A DNA stretch of 64,000 nt from Duganella sp. BJB476 (lineage in GTDB: Bacteria > Pseudomonadota > Gammaproteobacteria > Burkholderiales > Burkholderiaceae_D): assembly GCF_003416895.1 (NCBI RefSeq), contig NZ_QVIO01000012.1, positions 1 through 64,000 of the forward strand, in the 5' to 3' direction. A model generated the notes under the pieces. The model made no database searches. It was given only the letters and a program-made list of their open reading frames with translations, and was not told where the DNA came from. Positions 27,490-36,434 of the stretch are shown piece by piece. Each line of letters opens with the position of its first letter. The first letter of the stretch is position 1. The position numbers and the translations under genes were made by a program.

Positions 27490-27705
27490 ACAGTTTACTG
27501 ATGCGTGCGCACCACAGTTTTGCACCATTTTGCGGCAGCCCGTCGGTCAGATTACGCCAAGTCGTCGTATAACGCACGCAATATTATCAAATGTGCATAT
27601 TTCGCAACAATATGGTGCAAGCCGCGTTGCCGCACAGTTAGCGGCCACGATAGTATTTTTCTCGACCGTGCTATCCGCGCGTGTCCACAACAACGAGAGA
27701 GATAC

Positions 27706-30138
27706 ATGACAAGAGCACCGCACTTCAAACGCACGCTGGTCGCCAGCGCGATCCTGCTGCTGGCCGCCGGCCAGGGCAGCGCCCAAACCGCCGCCGCCGA
27801 CGCCGCACCGGCCCAGGAACAAACCGTGGTCGTGCTGGGCTCGCGCTCGGTCGCCAAGACCGCGCTGGACACCTCGGCCCCGGTCGGACTGATCAGCCTG
27901 AAAGACATGCAGACCGCCGGCCCGCTGGAACTGGGCAAGCTGCTGCAGACGCTGGACCCATCGTTCAACTTCTCCAGCACCTTCATCAGCGACGGCACCG
28001 ACTCGATCCGCCCGGCCACGCTGCGCTCGCTGGGACCTGACCAGGTGCTGGTACTGGTCAACGGCAAGCGCCGCCACCAGCAGGCGCTGGTGAACGTGCA
28101 GCAGACCATCGGTCGCGGCTCGGCCGGCACCGACATCAACGCCATTCCGCTGGGCGCCATCCACCACATCGAAGTGCTGCGCGACGGCGCCGCCGCCCAA
28201 TACGGCTCCGACGCGATCGCCGGCGTGATCAACATCGTGCTGAAGTCGCAGGTCAACGAGACCCAGGTCAGCGGCAGCTACGGCACCACCTCCGAAGGCG
28301 ACGGCGACCTCTACTCGGGCACCGCCAACACCGGCTTCGCGCTGGGCCAGGACGGCGGCTTCATCAACCTGACCGCCGAAGCGCGCAAGCGCGGCGAGAC
28401 CAACCGCGCCGGCCCCGATTCGCTGCGCGTCAACCCGCCGCGCGTGACCCAGCACATCGGCGACAGCAACACCAAGGACGGCTACCTGTGGTGGAACGCC
28501 GCGCTGCCGATCGACAAGGCCAGCGAGTTCTACGCCTTCGGCGGCATCTCCAAGCGCAAGAGCGATTCCTTCGGCTTCTTCCGCTCGGCCGGCGACGACC
28601 GCACCATCCCGGCGATCGCGCCGAACGGCTACCTGCCGGCGATCCGCACCGACATCAAGGACGCCTCGTTCGCCTTCGGCTACCGCCGCGACCTGGCCAA
28701 CGACTGGAAGGCCGACGTCAGCATCAACTACGGCGCCAGCGAGCTGGGCTTCCATGAATCGGACAGCGTCAACGTCAGCTACTGGTACGAGAAAAAAGCC
28801 GACGGCAGCATCTACGGCGAATCGCCGCGCGACGCCAACACCGGCACGCTGAAGTTCAACCAGCTGACCTTCAACGCCGACGTCAAGGGCCCGGTCAAGT
28901 TTGGCGACAGCAGCATCTTCCTAGCCACCGGCTTCGAATACCGCGCCGACAATTACCAGATCGTCGCCGGCGACCCGGTCTCCTACCAGTACGGCCGCAC
29001 CAACAACCCGGCCATCGCCATCACCACGCCGAGCGGCGCCACCGCCGCCTCCGGCATCCAGGGCTTCCCTGGCTACACGCCGGCCACCGCCGTCGATTCG
29101 GGCCGCCACAACATCGCCCTGTTCCTCGACGCCGAGCACAAGCCGCTCGACAACCTGACCCTGGCCGGCGCCGTGCGCTACGAAAAATACTCGGACTTCG
29201 GCAGCACCGTCACCGGCAAGCTGAGCGCCCGTTTCGACCCGACCAAGGAAATCGGCTTCCGTGGCAGCCTGTCCACCGGCTTCCGCGCGCCGAGCGTGCA
29301 GCAGGAGTTCTACAGCTCCGTGTCGACCAACCTGAACAACGGCGTGCTGACCGAAACCCTGACCGCGCGCCAGGGCAGCGCCGTCACCCAGGCCTTCGGC
29401 ATCGCGCCGCTGAAAGAGGAAACCTCGACCAGCGGCAGCGTCGGCATGGTGCTGCGTCCGGCGAAGAATATGTCGCTGACCGCCGACCTGTATGAGATCA
29501 AGATCAAGGACCGCATCGTGTTCTCGAGCGAGATCGCACCGGAAGCCGGCGGCGGCCCGATCGCCAACATCCTCAAGCCGCTGGGCGTGGGCCAGGCGCA
29601 GTTCTTCACCAACGCGGTCGACACCCGCACCCGCGGCCTGGACATCGTGGCCGAGCACACCTCGAAGTTCGCGGCGTCGACCTTGGTGCTGTCCGGCCAG
29701 CTGGGCTTCAACAAGACCGAAGTCACCAAGCGTCATTCGACGTCGTCGGTGCTGACCGGCGAGCAGCTGTTCGACAAGTCGCAAGTGACCCTGATCGAAC
29801 ACGGCCAGCCGCGCAAGCACCACGTGGTGGCGGCCGACTACAGCGCCGGCCAGTGGAACCTGAACACCCGCGCCAACTACTACGGCGAAGTGGAAGCGGA
29901 AAACTTCAGCCCGCTGCAAAAGTGGGATGCCAAGTGGCTGGTCGACGCCTCGGTGCGTTATGCCTACACCAAGCGCACCTTCTTCAGCGTCGGCGTGAAC
30001 AATATGTTCAACCAGCTGCCGTCGGAGTGGACCAACGGCGGCGCGTTCCCGAAACTGGGCTTCACCCGCTGCTGGGAAACCTGCCCGATCGGCGTCAACG
30101 GCCGCTCGATGTACATCCGCGCCGACACCGCGTTTTAA
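27706..30138 (+). CDS. TonB-dependent outer membrane receptor
   Basis: An 810-residue outer membrane importer. It has a signal peptide (MTRAPHFKRTLVASAILLLAAGQGSAQ), a TonB-box-like EQTVVVLGSR, a plug domain (LRSLGPDQVLVLVNGKRRH, IEVLRDGAAAQYGSDAIAGV) and a beta-barrel ending in Phe (ADTAF), as required for assembly. The ATG at 27706 follows GAGAGAG and starts the signal peptide; the frame is open 201 bases further upstream without a better start. It converges on the MocR gene with overlapping stop codons. The ligand is unknown; no siderophore or cobalamin genes are close. Confidence 0.92.
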   Translation: MTRAPHFKRTLVASAILLLAAGQGSAQTAAADAAPAQEQTVVVLGSRSVAKTALDTSAPVGLISLKDMQTAGPLELGKLLQTLDPSFNFSSTFISDGTDSIRPATLRSLGPDQVLVLVNGKRRHQQALVNVQQTIGRGSAGTDINAIPLGAIHHIEVLRDGAAAQYGSDAIAGVINIVLKSQVNETQVSGSYGTTSEGDGDLYSGTANTGFALGQDGGFINLTAEARKRGETNRAGPDSLRVNPPRVTQHIGDSNTKDGYLWWNAALPIDKASEFYAFGGISKRKSDSFGFFRSAGDDRTIPAIAPNGYLPAIRTDIKDASFAFGYRRDLANDWKADVSINYGASELGFHESDSVNVSYWYEKKADGSIYGESPRDANTGTLKFNQLTFNADVKGPVKFGDSSIFLATGFEYRADNYQIVAGDPVSYQYGRTNNPAIAITTPSGATAASGIQGFPGYTPATAVDSGRHNIALFLDAEHKPLDNLTLAGAVRYEKYSDFGSTVTGKLSARFDPTKEIGFRGSLSTGFRAPSVQQEFYSSVSTNLNNGVLTETLTARQGSAVTQAFGIAPLKEETSTSGSVGMVLRPAKNMSLTADLYEIKIKDRIVFSSEIAPEAGGGPIANILKPLGVGQAQFFTNAVDTRTRGLDIVAEHTSKFAASTLVLSGQLGFNKTEVTKRHSTSSVLTGEQLFDKSQVTLIEHGQPRKHHVVAADYSAGQWNLNTRANYYGEVEAENFSPLQKWDAKWLVDASVRYAYTKRTFFSVGVNNMFNQLPSEWTNGGAFPKLGFTRCWETCPIGVNGRSMYIRADTAF

Positions 30139-31622
30139 TGTCGTCTTGAACGGTTGGCGGCGAACGCCGCCAGGTGCAATATCGCCGCCAACTGTTTGAC
30201 CAGTCCTTCCATCTGCTCGGCCGGCACTTGTGCGTAGCCGAGCATCAATCCCCTCCAGCCCGACGTCCCCTGCGTGTCCTTGCCGCTCAGCGCCTCGGCC
30301 ACGATGCCGTGCTCCAGCGCCTGCGCGCTGATCGCGTGGTCGTCCATGTCGGCATGCGTGAAGCGCAGCGCCAGGTGCATGCCGGCCGAACCGCCATACA
30401 CCGTCGCCACCGATCCCAGATGTTTTTCCAGCGCCGCCACCAGCGCGTCGCGCCGCTGCCGGTACAGCCGCCGCATGCGCCGCAGGTGCAGCGCGAACTG
30501 GCCGCTGCGCAGGAACTCCGCCAGCGCCAGCTGCTCGGCCACGCGCCCGCGCGCGGACGACTGCGCGCGCATCTGCGCGAAGGACTCGGCCAGCCACGGC
30601 GGCACCACCACGAAGCCGATCCGCAGCGACGGGAACATGGTCTTGCTGAAGGTGCCCAGGTAGACCACCGGCGCGTCCGGCGCCAGGCCCTGCATGGCCG
30701 ACAGCGGCGCGCCGTCGTGGCGGAATTCGCTGTCGTAGTCGTCCTCGATGATCAGCGCGCCGGCCTCGCGCGCGGCGGCGATCAGCGCCAGCCGGCGGCG
30801 CAGACTGAGCACGCTGCCCACCGGGTACTGGTGCGAGGGCGTGGTGTAGACCAGGCGCGGCGGCCGCAGCAGCCAGTCGTCGCCGGTGGGCGCGATGCCG
30901 TCGTCGTCGATATCGATGCCGGCCACATTCAGGCTGGCCGCGCGCGCCGCCGCCAGCGCGCCGCCGTAGCCGGGGTTCTCGATCCAGATGGTGTCGCCGA
31001 CGTCGGCCAGCGCGCGCACGCACAGATCCAGGCTGCTTTGCGTACCGTCGGTGATGAACACCTGCGCCGCCTCGCACACCACGCCGCGCGCGGCGCGCAG
31101 GTGGTCGGCGATGGCTTCGCGCAGCTGCGGCTCGCCGGCCGGGTCGCCGTAGTTGAGCTGCTCCACCGTCAGCGCGCGCCAGGCCCGTTCCAGCATGCGG
31201 CGCCACAAGGTGAGCGGAAAATGGTCGAGCGCCGGCACGCCGGGCACGAAGGCGCCCATCATCTCGGCCGGTCCCTGCTGCGGGCGCAAGGCGCGCGCAC
31301 GCTGCGACAGGCCGGCCTGCGGCTGCGCCGCCGCCTGCAGCGCGGCCGGCTTGCGGTCCGGCGCCACGGCGGCCACCACGGTGCCGCGCCGGTCGGTGGT
31401 GACGAAGCCTTCGCTGGCCAACTGCTCGTAGGCGTACAACACGGTGTTGCGGGCCAGGCCCAATTCCTCGGCCAGCGCGCGCGAAGCGGCCAGCCGCGTG
31501 CCCGCCGCCAGCGTGCCGTTGCGGATGGCGGCGCGCAGGCATTCGTGCAGCAAACGCTGGCGCGGCCAGCCGCGATGGCGGTTCTGCGCGGCATAGCCGT
31601 CGATCAGCAAGGCAAAGTCCAT
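30135..31622 (-). CDS. MocR-family PLP-dependent transcriptional regulator
   Basis: A 495-residue fusion of a GntR-type winged helix (residues 20-80, LRAAIRNGTLAAGTRLAASR and ELGLARNTVLYAYEQLASEG) and a fold-type I aminotransferase-like domain. The PLP lysine lies in YLGTFSKTMFPSLRIGF, and IEDDYDSEFR and NPGYGGAL are typical MocR motifs. Start 31622 has GGAG at good spacing, inside a four-codon longer alternative at 31634. It is transcribed divergently from the flavin-type oxidoreductase gene at 31713, with 90 bases between, the usual arrangement of MocR regulators and their target. Confidence 0.92.
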   Translation of the reverse strand: MDFALLIDGYAAQNRHRGWPRQRLLHECLRAAIRNGTLAAGTRLAASRALAEELGLARNTVLYAYEQLASEGFVTTDRRGTVVAAVAPDRKPAALQAAAQPQAGLSQRARALRPQQGPAEMMGAFVPGVPALDHFPLTLWRRMLERAWRALTVEQLNYGDPAGEPQLREAIADHLRAARGVVCEAAQVFITDGTQSSLDLCVRALADVGDTIWIENPGYGGALAAARAASLNVAGIDIDDDGIAPTGDDWLLRPPRLVYTTPSHQYPVGSVLSLRRRLALIAAAREAGALIIEDDYDSEFRHDGAPLSAMQGLAPDAPVVYLGTFSKTMFPSLRIGFVVVPPWLAESFAQMRAQSSARGRVAEQLALAEFLRSGQFALHLRRMRRLYRQRRDALVAALEKHLGSVATVYGGSAGMHLALRFTHADMDDHAISAQALEHGIVAEALSGKDTQGTSGWRGLMLGYAQVPAEQMEGLVKQLAAILHLAAFAANRSRRH

Positions 31623-31712
31623 TCGTGGCTCCATGAAAATGAATATTTCTGGACCTGTTACAGGAGCCAGCCAGCCATTATATTGCGGCTTCAACCTTTT
31701 TGGATGGAGATC

Positions 31713-32369
31713 ATGACCGAACCAGCAAACCACGCCGCACCGAGCGAACGCACCCGCGTCCGCCGCATTCCGACCAACGCGCATTACGATACCGCCACGC
31801 TGCATGCCATCATCGACGACGCCTACCTGTGCCACATCGCCTTCGCCGACGACAAGGGATCGCACTGCATTCCCACCGCCTGCTGGCGCGAGGGGGATCA
31901 CCTGTACATCCACGGCTCCAACGGCAGCCGCATGCTCAAGCGTTTGACGGAGAGCGAGATCTGCGTGACCATCACGCACCTCGACGGCCTGGTGATGGCG
32001 CGTTCGGCGTTCAATCATTCGATGAACTACCGTTCGGCGATGATCTACGGCCGCTTCGAAGTGGTGGCGGACGAGGGCGAGCGGCGCCGCACGATGGAGG
32101 CGTTCATGGAGAAGCTGGTGCCGGGCCGCCAGGCCGATATCCGTCCCGGCTCGGACAAGGAGTTCGCGGCCACCACCATCATGCGCATCACGCTAGCCGA
32201 GGCGGCCTGCAAGGTGCGCGCCGGCGGCCCGGAGGACGACGAGGACGACATGAGCTGGCCGGTGTGGGCGGGTGTGCTGCCGTTCGCGCGCATGCAGATG
32301 AAGCCCATCGTCGATCCGGTGTGCAACCATGCCGCGCCGGCCTACGTGGTCGGCTGGCAGAAGTGGTAG
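31713..32369 (+). CDS. Pyridoxamine 5'-phosphate oxidase-family flavin-binding protein
   Basis: A 218-residue cytoplasmic protein with the split-barrel flavin-binding fold: AYLCHIAFADDKGSHCIPTA, DHLYIHGSNGSRMLKRL and SMNYRSAMIYGRFEVV. Members include FMN-dependent oxidoreductases and PaiB-like proteins; it is not the canonical PdxH. Start 31713 has GGATGGAG upstream. It is divergent from the MocR regulator gene, which probably controls it in response to PLP or an amine. The substrate is not evident. Confidence 0.85.
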   Translation: MTEPANHAAPSERTRVRRIPTNAHYDTATLHAIIDDAYLCHIAFADDKGSHCIPTACWREGDHLYIHGSNGSRMLKRLTESEICVTITHLDGLVMARSAFNHSMNYRSAMIYGRFEVVADEGERRRTMEAFMEKLVPGRQADIRPGSDKEFAATTIMRITLAEAACKVRAGGPEDDEDDMSWPVWAGVLPFARMQMKPIVDPVCNHAAPAYVVGWQKW

Positions 32370-32445
32370 CGCCGCCGGCAAGATCTGTTTGACATTCACG
32401 TAGCGTGATACTTCAGTCTTGGTGCTTTACCAGGAAAGGAAGATC

Positions 32446-33444
32446 ATGCGTACGCTCCAACAGATTGCCATGGTCGCCGTCGGCGCGCTCACCCTGTCCA
32501 TCGCCAGCGCCGCCCAACTGCGCGAGCAGGACGACACTGTCACCGTCGCCGGCGTGGAAATCGCCTGCCGCCTCACCCTCCCTGCCGGGAAGCCGCAGGG
32601 CGCGGTGTTGCTGCTGCCCGGCTCGCTCTTCAGCGATGTCGACGGCAACTATCCCTCCATGAACCTCAAGCCGCATCTGTATGCGGACCTGGCCGCGCAG
32701 CTGGGCGAGCGTGGCTACGCCGTGCTGCGGATGGCGAAGATCGGTCCGGGCACCGGCTCCCGCACGCTGGACCCGCAGGCGGCGGCCCGCCACGCGGCCT
32801 TCGCCACCCGGGCCGAGGTCGCCTCGGCCGGCCTGGCGTTGCTGCGCAAGGCCGCGCCGGCGCATCCCCTCATCGTGGCCGGGCACAGCGAAGGCGCGCT
32901 GGTGGCGTCGTTGCTGGCCAGCGGCCCCGATGCGCCGGCCGTAGACGGCGTGGTCGAGCTGTCCGGTCCGGCCACGCCGCTGCTCACCCTGATGCGCGAG
33001 CAGCTGGCGGCGATGATGCCGCCGGGCGCCAATCTGGCGATGTACGACCGGACCATCGCCGCCCTGCGCGCCGGCGAGCCGCTGCCGGCCGGCGCCCAGG
33101 CCGATCCGCAGACGGCGATGCTGGCGAATATGCCGGCCTTCAGCCTCGACTATCTGCGCAGCACGGACCGCGTCGATCCCGTGGCCGAGCTGGCGCGCGT
33201 GCGCCAGCCGGTGCTGATCGTCCAGGGCGGACAGGATGCCTCGGTGCCGCCGGCGCATGCGGACCGTCTCGCCGAGGGGCGGATCAATTTGCCGACGGAA
33301 CTGGCCCGCTTCCCCGCCCTGACCCATTTCTACAAGGTCGCCCCGCCCGGCATCACGCCGATGCAATCGATGGCGCTCGACACCGTCAGCGATGCGGCGG
33401 TCGCGGAGCGCATCGTGTTGTGGGCGTCGCGACTATCGATGTAG
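32446..33444 (+). CDS. Exported alpha/beta hydrolase
   Basis: A 332-residue hydrolase with a Sec signal peptide (MRTLQQIAMVAVGALTLSIASA), so periplasmic. The nucleophile elbow is GHSEG, the acid lies in VQGGQDASVPP and the His in ALTHFYKV, completing a plausible triad. The start is supported by AGGAAAGGA. It stands 187 bases before the second TonB receptor, on the same strand. It may act on what that receptor imports, but this is only context. An esterase or serine aminopeptidase-like role is possible. Confidence 0.85.
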   Translation: MRTLQQIAMVAVGALTLSIASAAQLREQDDTVTVAGVEIACRLTLPAGKPQGAVLLLPGSLFSDVDGNYPSMNLKPHLYADLAAQLGERGYAVLRMAKIGPGTGSRTLDPQAAARHAAFATRAEVASAGLALLRKAAPAHPLIVAGHSEGALVASLLASGPDAPAVDGVVELSGPATPLLTLMREQLAAMMPPGANLAMYDRTIAALRAGEPLPAGAQADPQTAMLANMPAFSLDYLRSTDRVDPVAELARVRQPVLIVQGGQDASVPPAHADRLAEGRINLPTELARFPALTHFYKVAPPGITPMQSMALDTVSDAAVAERIVLWASRLSM

Positions 33445-33468
33445 TTTACCTACACAAAAATACAACAT

Positions 33469-33480
33469 GGAAGCGCTTCC
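33469..33480. promoter_or_regulatory. LacI-family operator-like palindrome
   Basis: GGAAGCGCTTCC is a perfect 12-base palindrome with the central CG typical of LacI/GalR-family operators. It lies 150 bases upstream of the TonB receptor at 33631. No LacI-type gene is in the window. Confidence 0.6.
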
Positions 33481-33510
33481 TCAGGGGATTTATGGCTAAA
33501 CATACTCATT

Positions 33511-33522
33511 ATTGATATCAAT
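33511..33522. promoter_or_regulatory. Second palindrome upstream of the TonB receptor
   Basis: ATTGATATCAAT is a perfect 12-base palindrome, centred 42 bases downstream of the LacI-type site and just before a weak TTGACT/TACAAG promoter-like pair (33537-33564, 16-base spacer). It may be a second operator. Confidence 0.3.
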
Positions 33523-33630
33523 GCACCAATATTCGTTTGACTTGGTTTCTAGTTTTAATACAAGATCGTTTCCAAGCGGCCTCAGAACGCCGTTCAGAAA
33601 CGACCTTTTACAACACCAGGAGACCTCCAA

Positions 33631-36360
33631 ATGAAGTTGAATACGCACCCGTCCGGCGTCCGTGCCGCCCTTCCTCTGACCCCGGTGGCCGCCGCCTGCG
33701 CGGTCCTGATCTCGGCGCTGGCCGCGCCGCTGCACGCGGCGGAAGCCAGCGCCGCGCCGCAAGCGGCCGACGCGCCGATGTCGACCGTGGTGGTGTCGGG
33801 CATCCGCCGCGGCATCGAGGACGCGATTTCGGTCAAACGGGATGCGACCTCCATCGTCGAATCCATCTCCGCCGAAGACATCGGCAAACTGCCCGACGTC
33901 AGCATCGCCGAATCGATCGCCCGCCTGCCGGGCCTGGCGGCGCAGCGCGTGGCCGGCCGCGCGCAGGTGATCAGCATCCGCGGCCTGTCGCCGGACTTCG
34001 CCACCACCCTGCTCAACGGCCGCGAACAGGTCAGCACCGGCGACAACCGCAGCGTGGAATTCGACCAGTACCCGTCCGAATTGCTGAGCGGCGTGACCGT
34101 CTACAAAACCCCGGACGCCGGCCTGGTCGGCCAGGGCCTGTCGGGCACCATCGACATGCAGACCGTGCGTCCGCTGGCCTTCCCCGGCCGCACGCTGTCG
34201 GTCAACGTGCGCGGCGAACAAAACTCGATGGGCAAGATCGCCAACACCAAGGACACCGGCCACCGCTTCAGCGCCAGCTACATCGACCAGTTCGCCAACC
34301 GCACGGTCGGCGTCGCGCTCGGCATCGCCAACATGGAATCGCCGATCCTCGACAACGAGACCGGCACCTACGAGCCTTTCGACCAGAGCAAGGTCTCCGG
34401 CGTACCGGCCGGCACCTACGTCACCGCCGGCGTCAAGTCGCTGGCCAAGAGCGGCACCCTCAAGCGCACCGGCCTGATCGGCGTGCTGGAATACCGTCCG
34501 AACAAGATGTGGACCAGCACCCTGGACATCTTCGCCTCCGAGTTCAAGCAGGTCGACACCAACAACCAGTTCGAGGTCAACCTGGGCGGCTACAACGGCA
34601 GCAACAACCCGGTCGGCTTCAACTACAACAGCACCAACATCGTCAACGGCACGCTGCTGGGCGGCACCGCCACCGGCGCCTACCCGCTGGTGCGCGGCCA
34701 GTACAACAACCGCAAGGATGAGATCCGCACCGCCGGCTGGGCCAACAAATTCAACTTCGGCGGCTGGTCGCTGCTGGCCGACGCCAACTACTCGGAAGCC
34801 AAGCGCGACGAGACCTACCTCGAAAACAACCTGCAGCTGCAAAGCGCCGGCGGCGGCGCCTTCAACGACCCGCTGATGACGGTGGGCTGGACGCCCGGCC
34901 ACTTCGCCACCATCGCCGGCAAGCTCGATTACAGCGATCCGACCAAGCTCTATACCGGCAACTCGATCTACGGCTACGGCAGCACCTACTCGCCGCACCT
35001 GAAGGACACGCTGAAGAGCTTCAAGCTGGCCGCCACGCTGCCGGCGCCGGAAATGCTGGACAAATATCTGTCCGGCTTCGACATCGGCATGAACTACAGC
35101 GACCGTACCAAGACCAAGCGCCAGCCGTCCGGCCAGCTGTTCGCCAAGGGCAATCCGACCATCTCCAGCGACCTGCTGTACGCGCCGGTCGACCTGGGCT
35201 TCGCCGGCTCCGGCATCGTCCCGTCGTGGAACGTGCCGGGCGTGATCGCCAAGTACTTCAACCCGATCGACTACAGCCTGGCCAACAACGCCGGCACCAT
35301 CAGCCGCGCCTGGGACGTGACCGAAAAAATCAGCACCGGCTACGCCCGCGCCAACATCGACAGCGATTGGGGCGGCGTGACCGTGCGCGGCAACTTCGGC
35401 GCGCAACTGGTGCACACCGACCAGTCCTCGCAGTCGCTGTACGCCGACAACGGCGGCGCGGCCCATCCTATCGAGGACGGCAAGGCCTACAACGACATCC
35501 TGCCGAGCATGAACCTGGCCTTCGGCCTGCCGAACGAGCAGACGTTGCGCCTGTCGGTGGCCAAGCAGATCGCCCGCGCCCGCGTCGACCAGCTCAACGC
35601 CGGCTTTAACTTCACCGTCGACGCCGGCACCCGCCTGCCGAGCGGCAGCGGCGGCAACGCGCGCCTCGATCCATGGCGCGCCAAGGCCTTCGACATTTCG
35701 TGGGAAAAGTACTTCGCCAAGAAGGGCTATGTGGCGCTGGCGGGCTTCTACAAAAAGCTCGACACCTACATCTACACCTTCTCGGAAACCCGCGACTTCT
35801 CGCAGTACACGCCGGGCACCAATGCCATCAGCAACATGGGCCAGTACACCACGTCCTACAACGGCGGCGGCGGCATGCTGAAAGGCGCCGAAGTGTCCGT
35901 GTCGGTACCGCTGGAATTGCTCACGCCTGCGCTGGACGGCTTCGGCGTGCTGGCCAGCAGCTCGTACACCGAGAGCGGCATCGACATCAAGCAGATCAAC
36001 GCGACCATCGGCAAGATCCAGCTGCCTGGCCTGTCGCGCAACGTCACCAACCTGACGATGTACTACGAAAAGAACGGCTTCTCGACGCGCGTGAGCACGC
36101 GCCGCCGTTCGGACTACGTGGGTGAGATCGGCAACTTCGCCGGCGATCGCCAGCTGCGTTACGTGGTGGGCGACAGCCCGGTCGATTTCCAGATCGGCTA
36201 CACCTTCAACGACGGCGCCTACAAGGGCCTGGGCGTGCTGCTGCAGGTGAACAACCTGACCAACGAGGCGTATGAAACCTACGCCAACAGCAAGGACCGC
36301 CAGCTGGAGTATGCGAAGTATGGCCGCACGGTTCTGTTTGGACTGAACTACAAGTTCTGA
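33631..36360 (+). CDS. TonB-dependent receptor of the TIGR01782 (carbohydrate-type) group
   Basis: A 909-residue outer membrane receptor with a signal peptide (cleavage after LHAA), TonB-box-like STVVVSGIRR, and the plug features IEDAISVKRDATSIVESISA, DIGKLPDVSIAESIARLPGL and VISIRGLSPDFATTLLNGR that mark the TIGR01782 group. The barrel ends in YKF. AGGAG precedes the ATG. Receptors of this group commonly import oligosaccharides and are controlled by LacI-type repressors, which fits the operator at 33469. A strong terminator follows. The specific ligand is unknown. Confidence 0.93.
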   Translation: MKLNTHPSGVRAALPLTPVAAACAVLISALAAPLHAAEASAAPQAADAPMSTVVVSGIRRGIEDAISVKRDATSIVESISAEDIGKLPDVSIAESIARLPGLAAQRVAGRAQVISIRGLSPDFATTLLNGREQVSTGDNRSVEFDQYPSELLSGVTVYKTPDAGLVGQGLSGTIDMQTVRPLAFPGRTLSVNVRGEQNSMGKIANTKDTGHRFSASYIDQFANRTVGVALGIANMESPILDNETGTYEPFDQSKVSGVPAGTYVTAGVKSLAKSGTLKRTGLIGVLEYRPNKMWTSTLDIFASEFKQVDTNNQFEVNLGGYNGSNNPVGFNYNSTNIVNGTLLGGTATGAYPLVRGQYNNRKDEIRTAGWANKFNFGGWSLLADANYSEAKRDETYLENNLQLQSAGGGAFNDPLMTVGWTPGHFATIAGKLDYSDPTKLYTGNSIYGYGSTYSPHLKDTLKSFKLAATLPAPEMLDKYLSGFDIGMNYSDRTKTKRQPSGQLFAKGNPTISSDLLYAPVDLGFAGSGIVPSWNVPGVIAKYFNPIDYSLANNAGTISRAWDVTEKISTGYARANIDSDWGGVTVRGNFGAQLVHTDQSSQSLYADNGGAAHPIEDGKAYNDILPSMNLAFGLPNEQTLRLSVAKQIARARVDQLNAGFNFTVDAGTRLPSGSGGNARLDPWRAKAFDISWEKYFAKKGYVALAGFYKKLDTYIYTFSETRDFSQYTPGTNAISNMGQYTTSYNGGGGMLKGAEVSVSVPLELLTPALDGFGVLASSSYTESGIDIKQINATIGKIQLPGLSRNVTNLTMYYEKNGFSTRVSTRRRSDYVGEIGNFAGDRQLRYVVGDSPVDFQIGYTFNDGAYKGLGVLLQVNNLTNEAYETYANSKDRQLEYAKYGRTVLFGLNYKF

Positions 36361-36402
36361 TGTCAGTTCCAAGGATGCCGGCCAAAGTACCAGGCCGGTT
36401 TT

Positions 36403-36434
36403 GATCCTGCAATCGCGGTTGCAGGATCTTTTTT
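36403..36434 (+). terminator. Intrinsic terminator after the TonB receptor
   Basis: A 10-bp stem GATCCTGCAA / TTGCAGGATC with a six-base loop is followed by TTTTTT. A smaller CCGGC/GCCGG hairpin with TTTT lies just before it (36377-36402). On the minus strand there is no T-run, so the convergent long operon is not obviously terminated here. Confidence 0.88.

Noticed and set aside
28921..31542. Long minus-strand frame spanning the TonB receptor and MocR genes
   Set aside because: It crosses two well supported genes in another frame and shows no family features.
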